Positions 49,383 through 59,461 of a DNA stretch of 64,000 nt are shown piece by piece (position 1 is the stretch's first letter; every line of letters begins with the position of its first letter). The position numbers and the translations under genes were made by a program. The DNA is taken from contig CAKPZY010000004.1 in the NCBI GenBank assembly GCA_934215475.1, forward strand, positions 1-64,000, in the 5' to 3' direction. Under the pieces are notes generated by a model. The model saw only the letters and a program-made list of their open reading frames with translations. It was not told the origin of the DNA and ran no database searches. This DNA comes from an uncultured Ligilactobacillus sp. GTDB taxonomy: Bacteria; Bacillota; Bacilli; Lactobacillales; Lactobacillaceae.

Positions 49383-51173
49383 CTAATTATTTTTTTTGTT
49401 TTCTTGGTCTTCAGCAGGCAGTTCTGTCTTTAAATATAATTCAGATAACTGTTTAGGCGAGACAAAGCTTGGGGCGTTAGTCAATGGTTCGGCTGCCTTT
49501 GAATTCTTAGGATAGGCAATTACCTCACGAATATTATCTTTATGTGCTAACAACATGGCAAAACGATCCAAACCTAAAGCCAATCCGCCATGAGGTGGGA
49601 ATCCGTAATCCAAAGCATTCATGAACCAACCAAACTGTGCTTCAGCTCTTTCTTTGGTAAATTCTAATGCTTTAAACATCTGTTCCTGAATATCCCGGCG
49701 GTGAATACGGATCGAGCCCCCACCTAATTCATAACCATTTAAAACAATGTCATAACTTTGTGCATGGCACTTGTGCGGATCTGTTTTTAACAGTTCCAAG
49801 TCTTCTTCATTTGGCATGGTAAATGGATGGTGGGCTGCGATATAGCGATGGAAGTCCTCACTATATTCAAACAGCGGCCAATCTACGACCCAGATAAATG
49901 CATACTGAGATTCATCGATCATGTCCATTTCTTTAGCGATAGAAGTGCGCAAGTAGCCTAAGGCATCGGCTACCACTTTACGCTTATCGGCAACAAATAA
50001 GATCAAATCTCCCTCATTTGCCTGTGCAGCTGCTTTAATATCCTCTACTTTGTCCTTAAAGAATTTAGCGATCGGTCCTTGCAGGCCGTCGGCGGTTACC
50101 TTGACCCATGCTAATCCCTTAGCACCAAAACGCTTAATATAATCTTGCTTAGCATCTATTTGTTTACGCGAATATGCCTTGGCACCATTGGGCACAGCGA
50201 TAGCCTTCACCTGTCCCCCATTTTCTAGGACTGAGTCAAAGACTTTAAAACCAGCACCCACAATGGCCGTGGACATATCATGCAATTCCATTGCAAACCG
50301 GATATCAGGTTTATCAGATCCAAAACGATCCATTGCTTCATCCCACGTGATCCGCGGAATTGGTGTCTTAAGCTCGAAGTCCACGGCATTTTTCATAACA
50401 GCCTTTAAGAGCCCTTCAGTGACTTCCTGAATTTCTTGTGCTGTCATGAATGACATTTCCAAGTCGATCTGGGTAAACTCAGGTTGCCGATCTCCACGTA
50501 AGTCTTCATCCCGGAAACAACGTGCGATCTGATAGTAGCGATCAAAGCCGGCACCCATCAACAACTGCTTGAATAATTGCGGAGATTGAGGCAATGCGTA
50601 AAAATGTCCTGGATATACACGTGAAGGTACTAAATAATCGCGGGCTCCTTCCGGTGTCGACTTAGTAAGATAAGGAGTTTCAATGTCGACAAATTTATTT
50701 TGATCCATATAACGGTGGACAGCTTGTGTAATGCTGTTGCGGATCAGCAAGCCTTTTTGCATTTCTGGTCGGCGTAAATCAAGGTAACGATACTTTAAAC
50801 GCAGGTCATCAGAAACATTGATATTATCTTGAATGTAAAATGGCGGCGTCTTTGCCTTGTTCAAAACGTTGACCTGATGGATCTCCACTTCGATCCGGCC
50901 AGTCTTCATATCCGGATTGATCTCTTTTTTTCCGCGAGACACGACCGTACCGGAAACCTCGATCACATATTCATTTCTCAACGAGTCTGCTACTGCCAAC
51001 GAATCCGCGGAAAATTCTTGACTAAAGACTAATTGGACGATTCCCTCGCGGTCGCGGAGATCGATGAAAATTAGGTTCCCCAGGTCTCTCCTTTTTTGGA
51101 CCCAGCCTTTTAAAACTACTTCTTGACCTAAATATGACTCATCAACTGAGCCGGCATATGTTGTGCGTTTCAT
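49383..51173 (-). CDS. aspS: Aspartate-tRNA ligase
   Basis: Class II synthetase, 596 residues. N-terminal OB anticodon-binding domain ([20 protein letters not shown]), catalytic motif 2 [20 protein letters not shown] near 215, a GAD insertion domain (about 300-400) typical of bacterial AspRS, and motif 3 [19 protein letters not shown] near 527. It starts three bases downstream of the hisS stop, so both synthetases share one transcript and one T-box. Confidence 0.98.
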   Translation of the reverse strand: MKRTTYAGSVDESYLGQEVVLKGWVQKRRDLGNLIFIDLRDREGIVQLVFSQEFSADSLAVADSLRNEYVIEVSGTVVSRGKKEINPDMKTGRIEVEIHQVNVLNKAKTPPFYIQDNINVSDDLRLKYRYLDLRRPEMQKGLLIRNSITQAVHRYMDQNKFVDIETPYLTKSTPEGARDYLVPSRVYPGHFYALPQSPQLFKQLLMGAGFDRYYQIARCFRDEDLRGDRQPEFTQIDLEMSFMTAQEIQEVTEGLLKAVMKNAVDFELKTPIPRITWDEAMDRFGSDKPDIRFAMELHDMSTAIVGAGFKVFDSVLENGGQVKAIAVPNGAKAYSRKQIDAKQDYIKRFGAKGLAWVKVTADGLQGPIAKFFKDKVEDIKAAAQANEGDLILFVADKRKVVADALGYLRTSIAKEMDMIDESQYAFIWVVDWPLFEYSEDFHRYIAAHHPFTMPNEEDLELLKTDPHKCHAQSYDIVLNGYELGGGSIRIHRRDIQEQMFKALEFTKERAEAQFGWFMNALDYGFPPHGGLALGLDRFAMLLAHKDNIREVIAYPKNSKAAEPLTNAPSFVSPKQLSELYLKTELPAEDQENKKNN

Positions 51174-51176
51174 GTA

Positions 51177-52475
51177 TTATTGCTCCCTATTGTCTAGAAT
51201 TTGTTTTGTTTGCCCAAAGTCTGAATAAATTTTATCAAGCGCAAATGATTCCTCATGACCATTTTGCATGTTCTTTAAGTTTGCTTTGTGAGCTTCTAGT
51301 TCTTCTTGGCCAATCGTTAAGGTATAGCGAGCTTTTGCTTTACTGGCTGCCTTGAATTGTCCCTTTGGCTTTTTATCCAAGTAATCTCTATCAACACTAA
51401 AACCTTGGTTTCTTAAAGATTGAACTAGGCACATAGACTCAACATCAGCCTCTTTACCGATCCCGACAACATACACATCAAGGTCAGAAGACTCTGTTAA
51501 TTTGATCCCCTCGGCATCCAAGATCAGCAACAATCTTTCCATTCCTAAACCAAAACCAACACCGGGTGTTTCTGGCCCGCCAAGTTGCTCAACTAAACCG
51601 TTATAACGGCCGCCTGCGCAGACTGTTGTCCATTTACCACTAAAAGCTTTTGAATCGGACATGACTTCAAAAATTGTGTGGTTATAGTAATCCAACCCAC
51701 GCACCATGTTTGAATCAATTTCATAATTGATGTGCAAGGCATCCAGGTATCCTTTAACCAGTGCAAAATGCTCTTGTGATTCAGGTGTCAAATAATCAAG
51801 TATTGAAGGGGCCTGGCCCACTATCCTTTGGTCCCCGGCGTCTTTACTATCTAAAACACGTAAGGGATTTTTGTGTAATCTTTCCTGGGAATCATGTGAG
51901 AGTTCTTGTTCGTGAGGTTCCAAAAAGTCGATCAAAGCTTGACGGTAGTTCTTGCGTGTTTCGGTATCGCCTAAGGTGTTCAAGCTTAATTTCAAGCTGG
52001 TCAGGCCCACACTTTGCAAAAGTGCGAGGGCCAGGGAAATTACCTCAACATCCAAAGCAGGTGAATCAGATCCAAATGCTTCCACCCCTATTTGATGAAA
52101 TTGGCGTGATCTTCCCGATTGTGGACGTTCATACCTAAACATTGGTCCCATATAAAATGTTTTAAAAGGTTTTTGAATCTCCGGGCCATAGAGCTTATTT
52201 TCTACGTAGGCCCGTACGATCCCAGCAGTTCCTTCAGGGCGTAAAGTGATGTGCCGCCCACCTTTATCATTGAAATCATACATTTCTTTGGTCACTATGT
52301 CAGATGTTTCACCGGATGTCCTAGAAAAAACATCAAAGCTCTCAAATATGGGTGTCCGCATTTCTTGATAACGATATCTTTTAAAGACTTGCCGGGCCCG
52401 ACTTTCGATCGTCGTCCATTTTTTTGCTTCCTCTGGTAAAATATCTGCAGTTCCTTTAGGACGTTGATATTTCAT
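51177..52475 (-). CDS. hisS: Histidine-tRNA ligase
   Basis: Class II synthetase, 432 residues. The start [20 protein letters not shown], motif 2 [20 protein letters not shown] near 108, the histidine-specific [12 protein letters not shown] near 262 and motif 3 [14 protein letters not shown] near 308 are all present, followed by an anticodon-binding domain (about 330-420). I chose the ATG at 52475, preceded by GAGGAGGAG; a frame to 52598 runs back into the T-box terminator. Confidence 0.98.
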   Translation of the reverse strand: MKYQRPKGTADILPEEAKKWTTIESRARQVFKRYRYQEMRTPIFESFDVFSRTSGETSDIVTKEMYDFNDKGGRHITLRPEGTAGIVRAYVENKLYGPEIQKPFKTFYMGPMFRYERPQSGRSRQFHQIGVEAFGSDSPALDVEVISLALALLQSVGLTSLKLSLNTLGDTETRKNYRQALIDFLEPHEQELSHDSQERLHKNPLRVLDSKDAGDQRIVGQAPSILDYLTPESQEHFALVKGYLDALHINYEIDSNMVRGLDYYNHTIFEVMSDSKAFSGKWTTVCAGGRYNGLVEQLGGPETPGVGFGLGMERLLLILDAEGIKLTESSDLDVYVVGIGKEADVESMCLVQSLRNQGFSVDRDYLDKKPKGQFKAASKAKARYTLTIGQEELEAHKANLKNMQNGHEESFALDKIYSDFGQTKQILDNREQ

Positions 52476-52541
52476 AATGCTCCTCCTCATTCTTAGACCT
52501 AAATGTTGGCCGTCTGAAAATTTTTTTAATTTTAGTGAAAT

Positions 52542-52748
52542 AAAAAAGCCCTTGCCAAGTTTTATCTTGTACAAGGGCGCAAAGATGCACGGTACCACCT
52601 TAATTTATTACTTTGCGATAACGCTGCGTGCGGTATGCTGCCATACACCTTAAAAGTGTCTTCATTATAAGAACTTGACGGATTTTCAGCAAAACATCCG
52701 CTCTCTTACAAGTCCTTCAAAATTACTATTCTTTCTCAACGGCTTTTT
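52542..52748 (-). promoter_or_regulatory. T-box leader of hisS-aspS
   Basis: The minus strand carries the T-box signature AAGGTGGTACCGTG (52588-52601) and the terminator GCCCTTG...CAAGGGC with six Ts (52542-52578). Stem I has AAGGACTTG/CAAGTTCTT, AGTA on the 5' side and GAA on the 3' side of the specifier loop. After GAA the loop reads GACAC, so the codon in register is GAC (aspartate, at 52658-52660), overlapping CAC (histidine, at 52656-52658). Confidence 0.88.
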
Positions 52749-52751
52749 TTC

Positions 52752-52780
52752 AGTATACAAACAAACGCTAGTAAAATCAA
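52752..52780 (-). promoter_or_regulatory. Promoter of hisS-aspS
   Basis: On the minus strand TTGATT (52775-52780) and TATACT (52752-52757) are 17 bases apart. Transcription would begin a few bases before the T-box. Confidence 0.65.
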
Positions 52781-53088
52781 GCTGGTTTATTGATTTTAAC
52801 AGAAAACACACGAGAAATTATAAATACTTTTGTTGAGCTCTCTTTTCAAATCAATAGTTAAAACAGCATTCTCTTGGTGATAGACTGCTTAAAATACAAA
52901 TTTCCAGCATTTCAACTGATTTTACTCACAAAAAAAGATAAAATTTGCTAAACGTGACTATCAACTATAGTTTTGCTCACAAAAAATATTTGCATTTTCA
53001 TTTAAAAACTCTCGAAGTCTTGTATAATAGCTTGTGTTAACTAAATTTGGAAGTTATCGAGAATTTTTAAGTGGATGGTGGACAACTA

Positions 53089-53955
53089 ATGCACAGGATC
53101 AGGAGCAAGAAAGATATTCAAGCCAATAAAATAATCTTACTTGCAATAATATTGACCTTATTCGGAATACTAATATACCGAACTAATTCTTATTTTAAAC
53201 AAGTAGAAGTCCAAACGACCCAAGCTGTCATTAAAAAAGGGCCAGGAATCGAATATAAAAATAAAGAGCATTTAGCACAAGGTGAGAGACTCAAAATAAT
53301 CAAGACCAAGTATCACTGGATATATGTTAAGACGTCGCAGAATAAATTTGGGTGGGTCGCCGACTGGATGATCGGACCAAATTATAAAAATCAGATCAAC
53401 TCGTTGTCTGATGCGACGATCGTGTTGGATCCTGGTCATGGCGGCCAAGATTCCGGAGCCGTATCCAGTACAAATAAAGACGAGAAAAAATATACATTGC
53501 GTTATGCTGACCAAACTGCCAGAAAACTACGCGCCACTGGAGCAAAAGTTTACCTGACACGGACCAAGGATACCACAGTCAGTTTGAATAGCCGACCACG
53601 ATTGGCACAACAAGTTCATGCAGATGCGTTTATCAGCTTTCATTTTGACTCTGCACCGGAGGCAAATATTGCCTCTGGATATACAACGTATTATTACCAT
53701 ACCGGAGCATCATTACGATTAGCTGATAATGTCAATCATCAGCTTAAGCGGTTGGGTTTGGATAATCGCGGTGTTGACTTAGGAGATTTTTTGGTGATCA
53801 GAGACAACACTCAACCTGCGATCCTATTGGAGATGGGGTACATTAACTCTGAACGTGATTTCGATAAAATTACTTCTGTCTTTTATGAAAACAAAGTAAC
53901 ATCACAAATCGTTGCCGGACTAAAAAATTATTTTAAGAGTACTAAGCAAGATTGA
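53089..53955 (+). CDS. N-acetylmuramoyl-L-alanine amidase with SH3b domain
   Basis: Cell-wall hydrolase that cuts between muramic acid and the stem peptide. The 288-residue protein has an N-terminal membrane anchor (about 14-31, KIILLAIILTLFGILIY), an SH3b wall-binding domain (about 40-100) and an Amidase_3 zinc domain (about 110-288) with VLDPGHGGQDSGA, SFHFDSAP and LLEMGYINS as metal ligands or active site. I chose ATG 53089, preceded by ATGGTGGA; a GTG at 53071 is the alternative. A TATAAT lies at 53023-53028. It diverges from hisS-aspS. Confidence 0.93.
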   Translation: MHRIRSKKDIQANKIILLAIILTLFGILIYRTNSYFKQVEVQTTQAVIKKGPGIEYKNKEHLAQGERLKIIKTKYHWIYVKTSQNKFGWVADWMIGPNYKNQINSLSDATIVLDPGHGGQDSGAVSSTNKDEKKYTLRYADQTARKLRATGAKVYLTRTKDTTVSLNSRPRLAQQVHADAFISFHFDSAPEANIASGYTTYYYHTGASLRLADNVNHQLKRLGLDNRGVDLGDFLVIRDNTQPAILLEMGYINSERDFDKITSVFYENKVTSQIVAGLKNYFKSTKQD

Positions 53956-54012
53956 GCAAGTCCGCCTGATTTTGGGGTTAGTGATTAAGATCATGGGTCT
54001 ACAATTTTTAGT

Positions 54013-54047
54013 GTGCTGAATATAAAATCATCAGCACTATTTTTTTG
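54013..54047 (+). terminator. Terminator of the amidase gene
   Basis: GTGCTGA (54013-54019) pairs with TCAGCAC (54031-54037) and is followed by a run of Ts on the plus strand. Between 54048 and 54289 I see no gene or RNA that I can support. Confidence 0.75.
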
Positions 54048-54289
54048 CCATAATAAAAAGGACATCACTATCCCTCAAATGTTGCGCAAAAGGTGTTCAA
54101 ACGCAATCGAAATAACGTTTTATGACGTCCTAGTAAATGTGCGTGGCAAATCCATTAAGTTACTCCATCAAAAACACTCAACCTTTAAATTCTTACGAAA
54201 CCTGAGGAGCCGCTTGATAACCAAAATCCGTTTTGCTAATAATTTTGGCTTGCCGCCAGAAATTTATTGCATGCTCTAAAAGCTGAAAA

Positions 54290-54736
54290 TCACACATTTT
54301 CAGTATCATAAATAATAGTTACCGGCCCATCATTTTGCAGACTAACTTGCATATCTGCCCCAAAGGAACCCGTTTGCACCGGAATTCCTAGCTCGACTAA
54401 TTTTTGATTGAATAGATCATAATTTTTTTGAGCAATTTGCGGATCCTGTGCCTGAGAGAAGCCGGGGCGATTACCCTTCTTAGTGTCAGCATACAAAGTA
54501 AACTGAGAAACAGATAAGATACTTCCCCCTACTTGCCGCAAGCTTTGGTTCATCTTACCCTGTGAATCGCTGAAAACTCTTAATTTGGCGATCTTTTCTG
54601 CACAATAGTTGAGTTCCTTTGCACCGTCGCCATTCGTGAAACCAACAAGTAATACAAATCCGTGACTGATTTGGCCAACAATTTGACCCTTTATTTCAAC
54701 TTTTGCTTTTTTACTTCGCTGAACAATGACACGCAC
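54290..54736 (-). CDS. dtd: D-aminoacyl-tRNA deacylase
   Basis: Removes D-amino acids from mischarged tRNA. The 148-residue protein has the family motifs [20 protein letters not shown] near residue 75 (Thr active-site loop) and [13 protein letters not shown] at the end. The stop codon lies within a small hairpin. It is encoded 24 bases downstream of rel, the usual rel-dtd pair. Confidence 0.97.
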   Translation of the reverse strand: MRVIVQRSKKAKVEIKGQIVGQISHGFVLLVGFTNGDGAKELNYCAEKIAKLRVFSDSQGKMNQSLRQVGGSILSVSQFTLYADTKKGNRPGFSQAQDPQIAQKNYDLFNQKLVELGIPVQTGSFGADMQVSLQNDGPVTIIYDTENV

Positions 54737-54759
54737 TAAATAACATTCCTTTCAATATA

Positions 54760-56988
54760 TTAATGAATGATCCTCTTAACAACATAGACATCAGAAACAC
54801 GCTTGATATTGTCGATCAAACGCTGTAATTCTATGTTATTCCGGACACCAACGGTGATGGCAATAATGGCCATCTTATTATTGTCTACCCTGCCATTGAC
54901 AGAATTTAAATTTTTGCTGGTATTGTTAACCATTTGTAAAATATCATTCAGTAATCCCGAGCGGTTATAGCCTTCGATTTGCAGGTCCGTATCATAATAG
55001 GTGTGATTTTCTGGAATATTATTCCAAGAAACAGCGATTAGTCTCGTGCCATTTTTTTCTTCATTTTTTACGTTCGGACAATCTACTCGGTGAACTGATA
55101 CGCCACGGCCCTTAGTAATATAACCAACTATCTTGTCGCCAGGGATCGGGTTACAACAATGACTGAGCCTAACCAGCATATTATCGATCCCCGAGATCAC
55201 TATACTGTCCTCGGTATTTGAATTCTTTTTTGCTTTTGGTTTAGTGTCATTATTGAGTGCTTTGTGTTCTTCTAAAAGGTCTTTTTCCTGCTGTTGCCGT
55301 CTTTTTTCTTCCTGTTTTTGCCTAATATTTTCCACTAAGGTGTTGACGATGCCAATCGGCTGCAGTTCACCAAAACCTATGGATGCGTAAAGATCGTCAA
55401 CTGTTTTAAAATGCTTTTTATTTAAAACACGGTCTATATTTTCCTCCACTAACACCTCATGCGGATCAAAACCAGCATTGTTTATGGCATCTTCAAGAAT
55501 TTCTTTGCCAGAGTCAATATTTTCAGTACGATCTCGTTGTTTGAAAAATCGGCGGATCTTATTTCTTGCTTTATTAGTGTGGACTAGTTCCAACCAGTCT
55601 TGACTTGGCCCCGCTGAATTTTGCGAAGTTAAAATATCAACTATATCACCATTTTTGATCTGATAATTGAGTGGTACGATCTTACCGTTGACCTTTGCTC
55701 CCGTTGTATGGTTACCGATCTCGGTGTGGATCGAATAAGCCATATCTAAAGGAACTGAACCCTTAGGAAGTTCTAATACGTCCCCCTTTGGAGTAAAGAC
55801 ATAGACTCTGTCAGAAAACAGGTCGCCTTTAACACTTTCCATAAAATCGTTGGCATTTTCAGATTCGTTTTGAAATTCCAAGATCTCTTTAAAGAAATTC
55901 AGCTTATCTCCTGTTTCCGTCTTAGCTACGGCATCTTTTTTTCCTTCCTTATAAGCCCAATGTGCAGCGATCCCATATTCGGCGACCTGATGCATTTCTT
56001 CGGTCCTGATCTGAACCTCAAAGGGGCGCCCAGAAGGTCCTAAAACTGTTGTATGCAGCGATTGATACATATTGGCTTTAGGCATGGCAATATAATCCTT
56101 AAATCGTCCTGGCATAGGTTTCCAGCGCGTATGGATCGCCCCTAGTACGGCGTAACAATCTTTGATCGATTTTACAATTATACGGATCGCTATCAAATCG
56201 TATATTTGGTCGAATTGTTTGTGTTGATCGCGCATTTTGCGATAGATCGAATAAATATGTTTTGGCCGACCATAAATATCACAGTCTAACTCGAGATCGG
56301 CAATGGCTTTTTTGATCTCGCTAATAACTGAATCGATATATTTTAACCGTTCAGTTCTTTTAGAATTCATTAAATGAACGATCCGATAATACTGTTGTGG
56401 ATTTAGATAGCGTAAAGATGTGTCTTCAAGCTCCCATTTGATCGTACTTATCCCAAGCCGATCAGCCAGTGGAGCATAAATTTCTAGGGTTTCATTAGCA
56501 ATTCGCCGTTGTTTATCTGGTCGTAGGTGACTTAAAGTCCGCATGTTGTGCAGCCTATCAGCTAACTTAACGATAATGACCCGCAGATCTTGCGACATAG
56601 CCAACAATAATTTTCTGTGGTTTTCTGCTTGTGCTTCTTGGTGAGAAATATACTTGATCTTGCTTAATTTAGTGACACCATCGACAATGACCTCCACATT
56701 TTTGCCAAACAGCTCACCGACGTCTCCTAATGTTACCGGAGTATCTTCAACCACATCATGCAAAAAACCTGCACAAACCGTGTCCGGGTCCATTTTCAAG
56801 TTTGCCAATATTCCGGCCACTTGGATAGGATGAACGATGTACGGTTCACCAGATTTGCGCACTTGTTTTTTATGAACATAAGAAGCGAAATCATAGGCCT
56901 TTTGAATCAAAGCCACGTGTTTTTGGTTCATATATTTTTCGCACATGTCAATTACATCTTGTGCGCTCCACATTGTTTCCCTTTCCAT
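54760..56988 (-). CDS. rel: Bifunctional (p)ppGpp synthetase/hydrolase Rel
   Basis: Stringent response enzyme, 742 residues. HD hydrolase domain (about 25-180, with HDVVEDTPV), synthetase domain (about 230-350, GRPKHIYSIYRKMRDQ), TGS domain (about 395-455, YVFTPKGDVLELPKGSVPLD), zinc-finger-like region with LSHCCNPIPGD and HRVDCPNVK, and a C-terminal ACT domain (about 665-742). The ATG at 56988 has GGGGTGA upstream; a second ATG at 56973 also has AAAGG. The leader holds a long inverted repeat (57013-57105). Confidence 0.97.
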   Translation of the reverse strand: MERETMWSAQDVIDMCEKYMNQKHVALIQKAYDFASYVHKKQVRKSGEPYIVHPIQVAGILANLKMDPDTVCAGFLHDVVEDTPVTLGDVGELFGKNVEVIVDGVTKLSKIKYISHQEAQAENHRKLLLAMSQDLRVIIVKLADRLHNMRTLSHLRPDKQRRIANETLEIYAPLADRLGISTIKWELEDTSLRYLNPQQYYRIVHLMNSKRTERLKYIDSVISEIKKAIADLELDCDIYGRPKHIYSIYRKMRDQHKQFDQIYDLIAIRIIVKSIKDCYAVLGAIHTRWKPMPGRFKDYIAMPKANMYQSLHTTVLGPSGRPFEVQIRTEEMHQVAEYGIAAHWAYKEGKKDAVAKTETGDKLNFFKEILEFQNESENANDFMESVKGDLFSDRVYVFTPKGDVLELPKGSVPLDMAYSIHTEIGNHTTGAKVNGKIVPLNYQIKNGDIVDILTSQNSAGPSQDWLELVHTNKARNKIRRFFKQRDRTENIDSGKEILEDAINNAGFDPHEVLVEENIDRVLNKKHFKTVDDLYASIGFGELQPIGIVNTLVENIRQKQEEKRRQQQEKDLLEEHKALNNDTKPKAKKNSNTEDSIVISGIDNMLVRLSHCCNPIPGDKIVGYITKGRGVSVHRVDCPNVKNEEKNGTRLIAVSWNNIPENHTYYDTDLQIEGYNRSGLLNDILQMVNNTSKNLNSVNGRVDNNKMAIIAITVGVRNNIELQRLIDNIKRVSDVYVVKRIIH

Positions 56989-57012
56989 AACAAATCACCC
57001 CAAAACATGTTT

Positions 57013-57105
57013 AGAGCTGGTAACGTAAAAGAAAACTTCATCATTAACTTTCAAATTTTCATTTGAGTGAATGCCGTTCTTTTACTTATTTTACATTCCA
57101 GCTCT
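57013..57105 (-). promoter_or_regulatory. Foldable leader element upstream of rel
   Basis: On the minus strand AGAGCTGGAATGTAAAA (57089-57105) pairs with TTTTACGTTACCAGCTCT (57013-57030), about 16 of 18 positions. A smaller hairpin inside has TCAAAT/ATTTGA (57051-57066). A second copy of GTAAAAG next to the first arm could compete for the same TTTTAC. It ends 12 bases before the rel ribosome binding site. It matches no riboswitch I know. Confidence 0.6.
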
Positions 57106-57170
57106 TTACATAATTTATTAATAAGAAAAGCACGAATGCCTATATTATAATAAACAAACGTGCAACTGCT

Positions 57171-57497
57171 TTAATCTTTTGTTATACCATATGAAAGATA
57201 GGTTAGGCATAAGTAGACTAACGTGAAATATAATGCAAATCCGTCAAAAAAATACCTATACCCAATTAGGTATAACACTGGAAAAATTAACAGGATAAGC
57301 CACGTCATTTGTTTGGCCCCAGCGTAAAGGCCAATCACAATTGCGTAGGCCACATTTGTACCTAAAAGAATGACACCGATCTTCATAATATCATTTAATT
57401 CCATTGTCGAGCCAATAATGGGGATAATAAAAGCAAATACTGCCCCAAAAGCTAAACACCATAGTGCTTTAGTCGTAAAAAGCTCCTTGACCTTCAT
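57171..57497 (-). CDS. Small membrane protein of unknown function
   Basis: The 108-residue protein has four predicted membrane helices (LWCLAFGAVFAFIIPIIGST, IGVILLGTNVAYAIVIGLYA, WLILLIFPVLYLIGYRYFF and ALYFTLVYLCLTYLSYGI) and short loops. I do not recognise the family. I chose the ATG at 57497 (MKVKELFTT), with GGGG upstream; a frame to 57518 adds seven residues. It lies 27 bases downstream of rsmE and is probably in the same transcript. Confidence 0.8.
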   Translation of the reverse strand: MKVKELFTTKALWCLAFGAVFAFIIPIIGSTMELNDIMKIGVILLGTNVAYAIVIGLYAGAKQMTWLILLIFPVLYLIGYRYFFDGFALYFTLVYLCLTYLSYGITKD

Positions 57498-57523
57498 AAA
57501 AGACCCCGCTTTTCCCAAAATTC

Positions 57524-58306
57524 TTATCTATCATTGTACTCCAGTTCCGAGATAAAAGAAAGTGTTGCAAGCAGATACAAAGGTGCTGTTTCAGCCCGCA
57601 TGATTCGCGGGCCCATCCCGACTGACAAAACTTTGTTGGCATTTAAAAATTGAATCTCTTTCGTGGAAAAACCGCCTTCTGGACCAAAAAAAGCTGCAAG
57701 TTTGAACTTCTGTCCAGTACCAGGTCCTAAATGTTGCTGAATGTCGGCAAAAACTTGAGCCAATTGGCTTGTTTCACCCTTTTTACCAGATTCTTCATAA
57801 GCTACGATCTTGTACTTTGCATCCACGATCGCAAAGACAGCTGCCGCCAACCCATCATAAAAGGTAACAGAAGGAATTTTGAGTCGGTGTGCTTGTTCTG
57901 CAGCACCCTGTGCAATTTTTTTCAATCGCGGGATCTTTTTTTGAGCCTTCCTGGAATCCCAACGTGCTACAGAACGTTCGCTATTATAAAAGATAAAGTT
58001 CATGGCGCCAAGTTCCGTCCCCTTTTGGACTATTTTCTCTGTTTTATCACCCTTTGATATCCCACAAATAATAATTGTTTCGACAGGCATTTCAGAATTT
58101 TGGGAAATTTTTTTAATAATTTTTCCCGTGGCTTGATCATTGGTGACCTCGATCAGTTTTACCACAAGTATATTCTGATCTAAATCGATCAGTTCGAAAT
58201 GATCACCTGGTTTTGCTCGCATAACGTTGATCAGATGATGATAGATATCAGTCGGTAATGTAAACTCCCTGCCTGAAATATGTTTTTTGCTAAAATAACG
58301 CTGCAT
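57524..58306 (-). CDS. rsmE: 16S rRNA (uracil(1498)-N(3))-methyltransferase
   Basis: SPOUT methyltransferase of 260 residues with an N-terminal PUA-like domain (MQRYFSKKHISGREFTLP to about 70) and a knotted SAM-binding domain with FFGPEGGFSTKEI near 210 and LSVGMGPRIMRAETAPLYLL near 230. It modifies m3U1498 of 16S rRNA. It is 20 bp downstream of prmA, the standard prmA-rsmE order. Confidence 0.96.
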   Translation of the reverse strand: MQRYFSKKHISGREFTLPTDIYHHLINVMRAKPGDHFELIDLDQNILVVKLIEVTNDQATGKIIKKISQNSEMPVETIIICGISKGDKTEKIVQKGTELGAMNFIFYNSERSVARWDSRKAQKKIPRLKKIAQGAAEQAHRLKIPSVTFYDGLAAAVFAIVDAKYKIVAYEESGKKGETSQLAQVFADIQQHLGPGTGQKFKLAAFFGPEGGFSTKEIQFLNANKVLSVGMGPRIMRAETAPLYLLATLSFISELEYNDR

Positions 58307-58326
58307 TTTTCCTCCAATGGTTCGTG

Positions 58327-59205
58327 TCAGCTAGCCAGTACTGCTATTATGCTGTACCAAGCTTTAATATTGAGTGTTTCTTCGATTCTAAATCCTGCAG
58401 TACCCAGAGCAGCTTTGATCGCAGATAATTTATCAGTTATAATTCCGGAAAGAATTAATTTACCCTCAGGTTTTAAATGTTGAGCGGCTTGCGGGAGCAG
58501 CGGCAAAATAATCTCTGCTAAAATATTAGCCACGATGAGATCCACTTTATCATTTGATCCCTCTAAGAGATTATTCTTCTTTAGTTTGATGTCTGCCGCC
58601 ACAGGATTCAAATCAAAATTATATTGTGCAGCTTTAATCGACTCATCGTCGACATCATACGCATCAATATGGCCTACACCTAAATATTTGGCAGCAATAC
58701 TTAAAACGCCTGAGCCCGTACCGACATCGATCATCGATTCGTTGCCAGTAACCGTTGTTTCCAAGGCTTGCAAGGCTAAAACAGTCGTCGGATGTGTCCC
58801 TGTTCCAAAAGATTGGCCAGGGTCAAGGCGAATAACTGATGTTTTTGTATTTTCTAAAGGTATAGTTTCCCAACTTGGCGCAACGGCTAGATACCTCGTG
58901 ATTTGAGTTGGATGATAATACCTCTTCCATTTATTCAACCATGCACTATCGTCTACTATTTCTGTCTTGACCTGGACGGACTCAGCATCTGCTCTTAGTA
59001 CAGGAAGTACGTCTATCTGCTTTTTCAATTTCGCAATTAGTGGTGCTAAATTAATTTCAACAGCAAAATAACCAATTATAGTAATTTGATCATTATTTTT
59101 TCCTTCTTTGATCTGCAGGCCGCCAGTACCATTTTCTAACAGAAAATTAGCTAACACCTCTTGATCTCCAGTCTGACACATTATAGATAATTTTTTCCAC
59201 TTCAC
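58327..59205 (-). CDS. prmA: Ribosomal protein L11 methyltransferase
   Basis: Trimethylates L11 of the 50S subunit. The 292-residue protein has an N-terminal L11-binding domain and a SAM domain: LDPGQSFGTGTHPTT near 140, MIDVGTGSGVLSIAAKYLG near 173 and DLIVANILAEIILPLLP near 240. The GTG at 59205 (MKWKKLSI) lies seven bases after GGGG, which fits PrmA starts better than an ATG at 59220. Confidence 0.96.
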   Translation of the reverse strand: MKWKKLSIMCQTGDQEVLANFLLENGTGGLQIKEGKNNDQITIIGYFAVEINLAPLIAKLKKQIDVLPVLRADAESVQVKTEIVDDSAWLNKWKRYYHPTQITRYLAVAPSWETIPLENTKTSVIRLDPGQSFGTGTHPTTVLALQALETTVTGNESMIDVGTGSGVLSIAAKYLGVGHIDAYDVDDESIKAAQYNFDLNPVAADIKLKKNNLLEGSNDKVDLIVANILAEIILPLLPQAAQHLKPEGKLILSGIITDKLSAIKAALGTAGFRIEETLNIKAWYSIIAVLAS

Positions 59206-59461
59206 AATTTTTCCCCACAAATCATTCTTTTGATAAAGATACTGATATATCGAAAAACATAATACTGCAAATTTATTTTACCTTATTAACGTTAACTTGC
59301 ACAATTAACGCAAAGAAAAATTTTCATAGAATTTATAATTGTGTCCAAAAAGGAGGAAGTTTTCATGAAATCTTTTTGAACGGCCTTCAAAACAATTACA
59401 AGACTCATTTTTTTTGCTAAACTTAGTTTAATTACATAATCATTAGTTAGGAGTGTCTTAA

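Noticed and set aside
54013..54279. An 88-residue frame between the amidase gene and dtd
   Set aside because: It starts inside the amidase terminator and has no ribosome binding site or recognisable motif.
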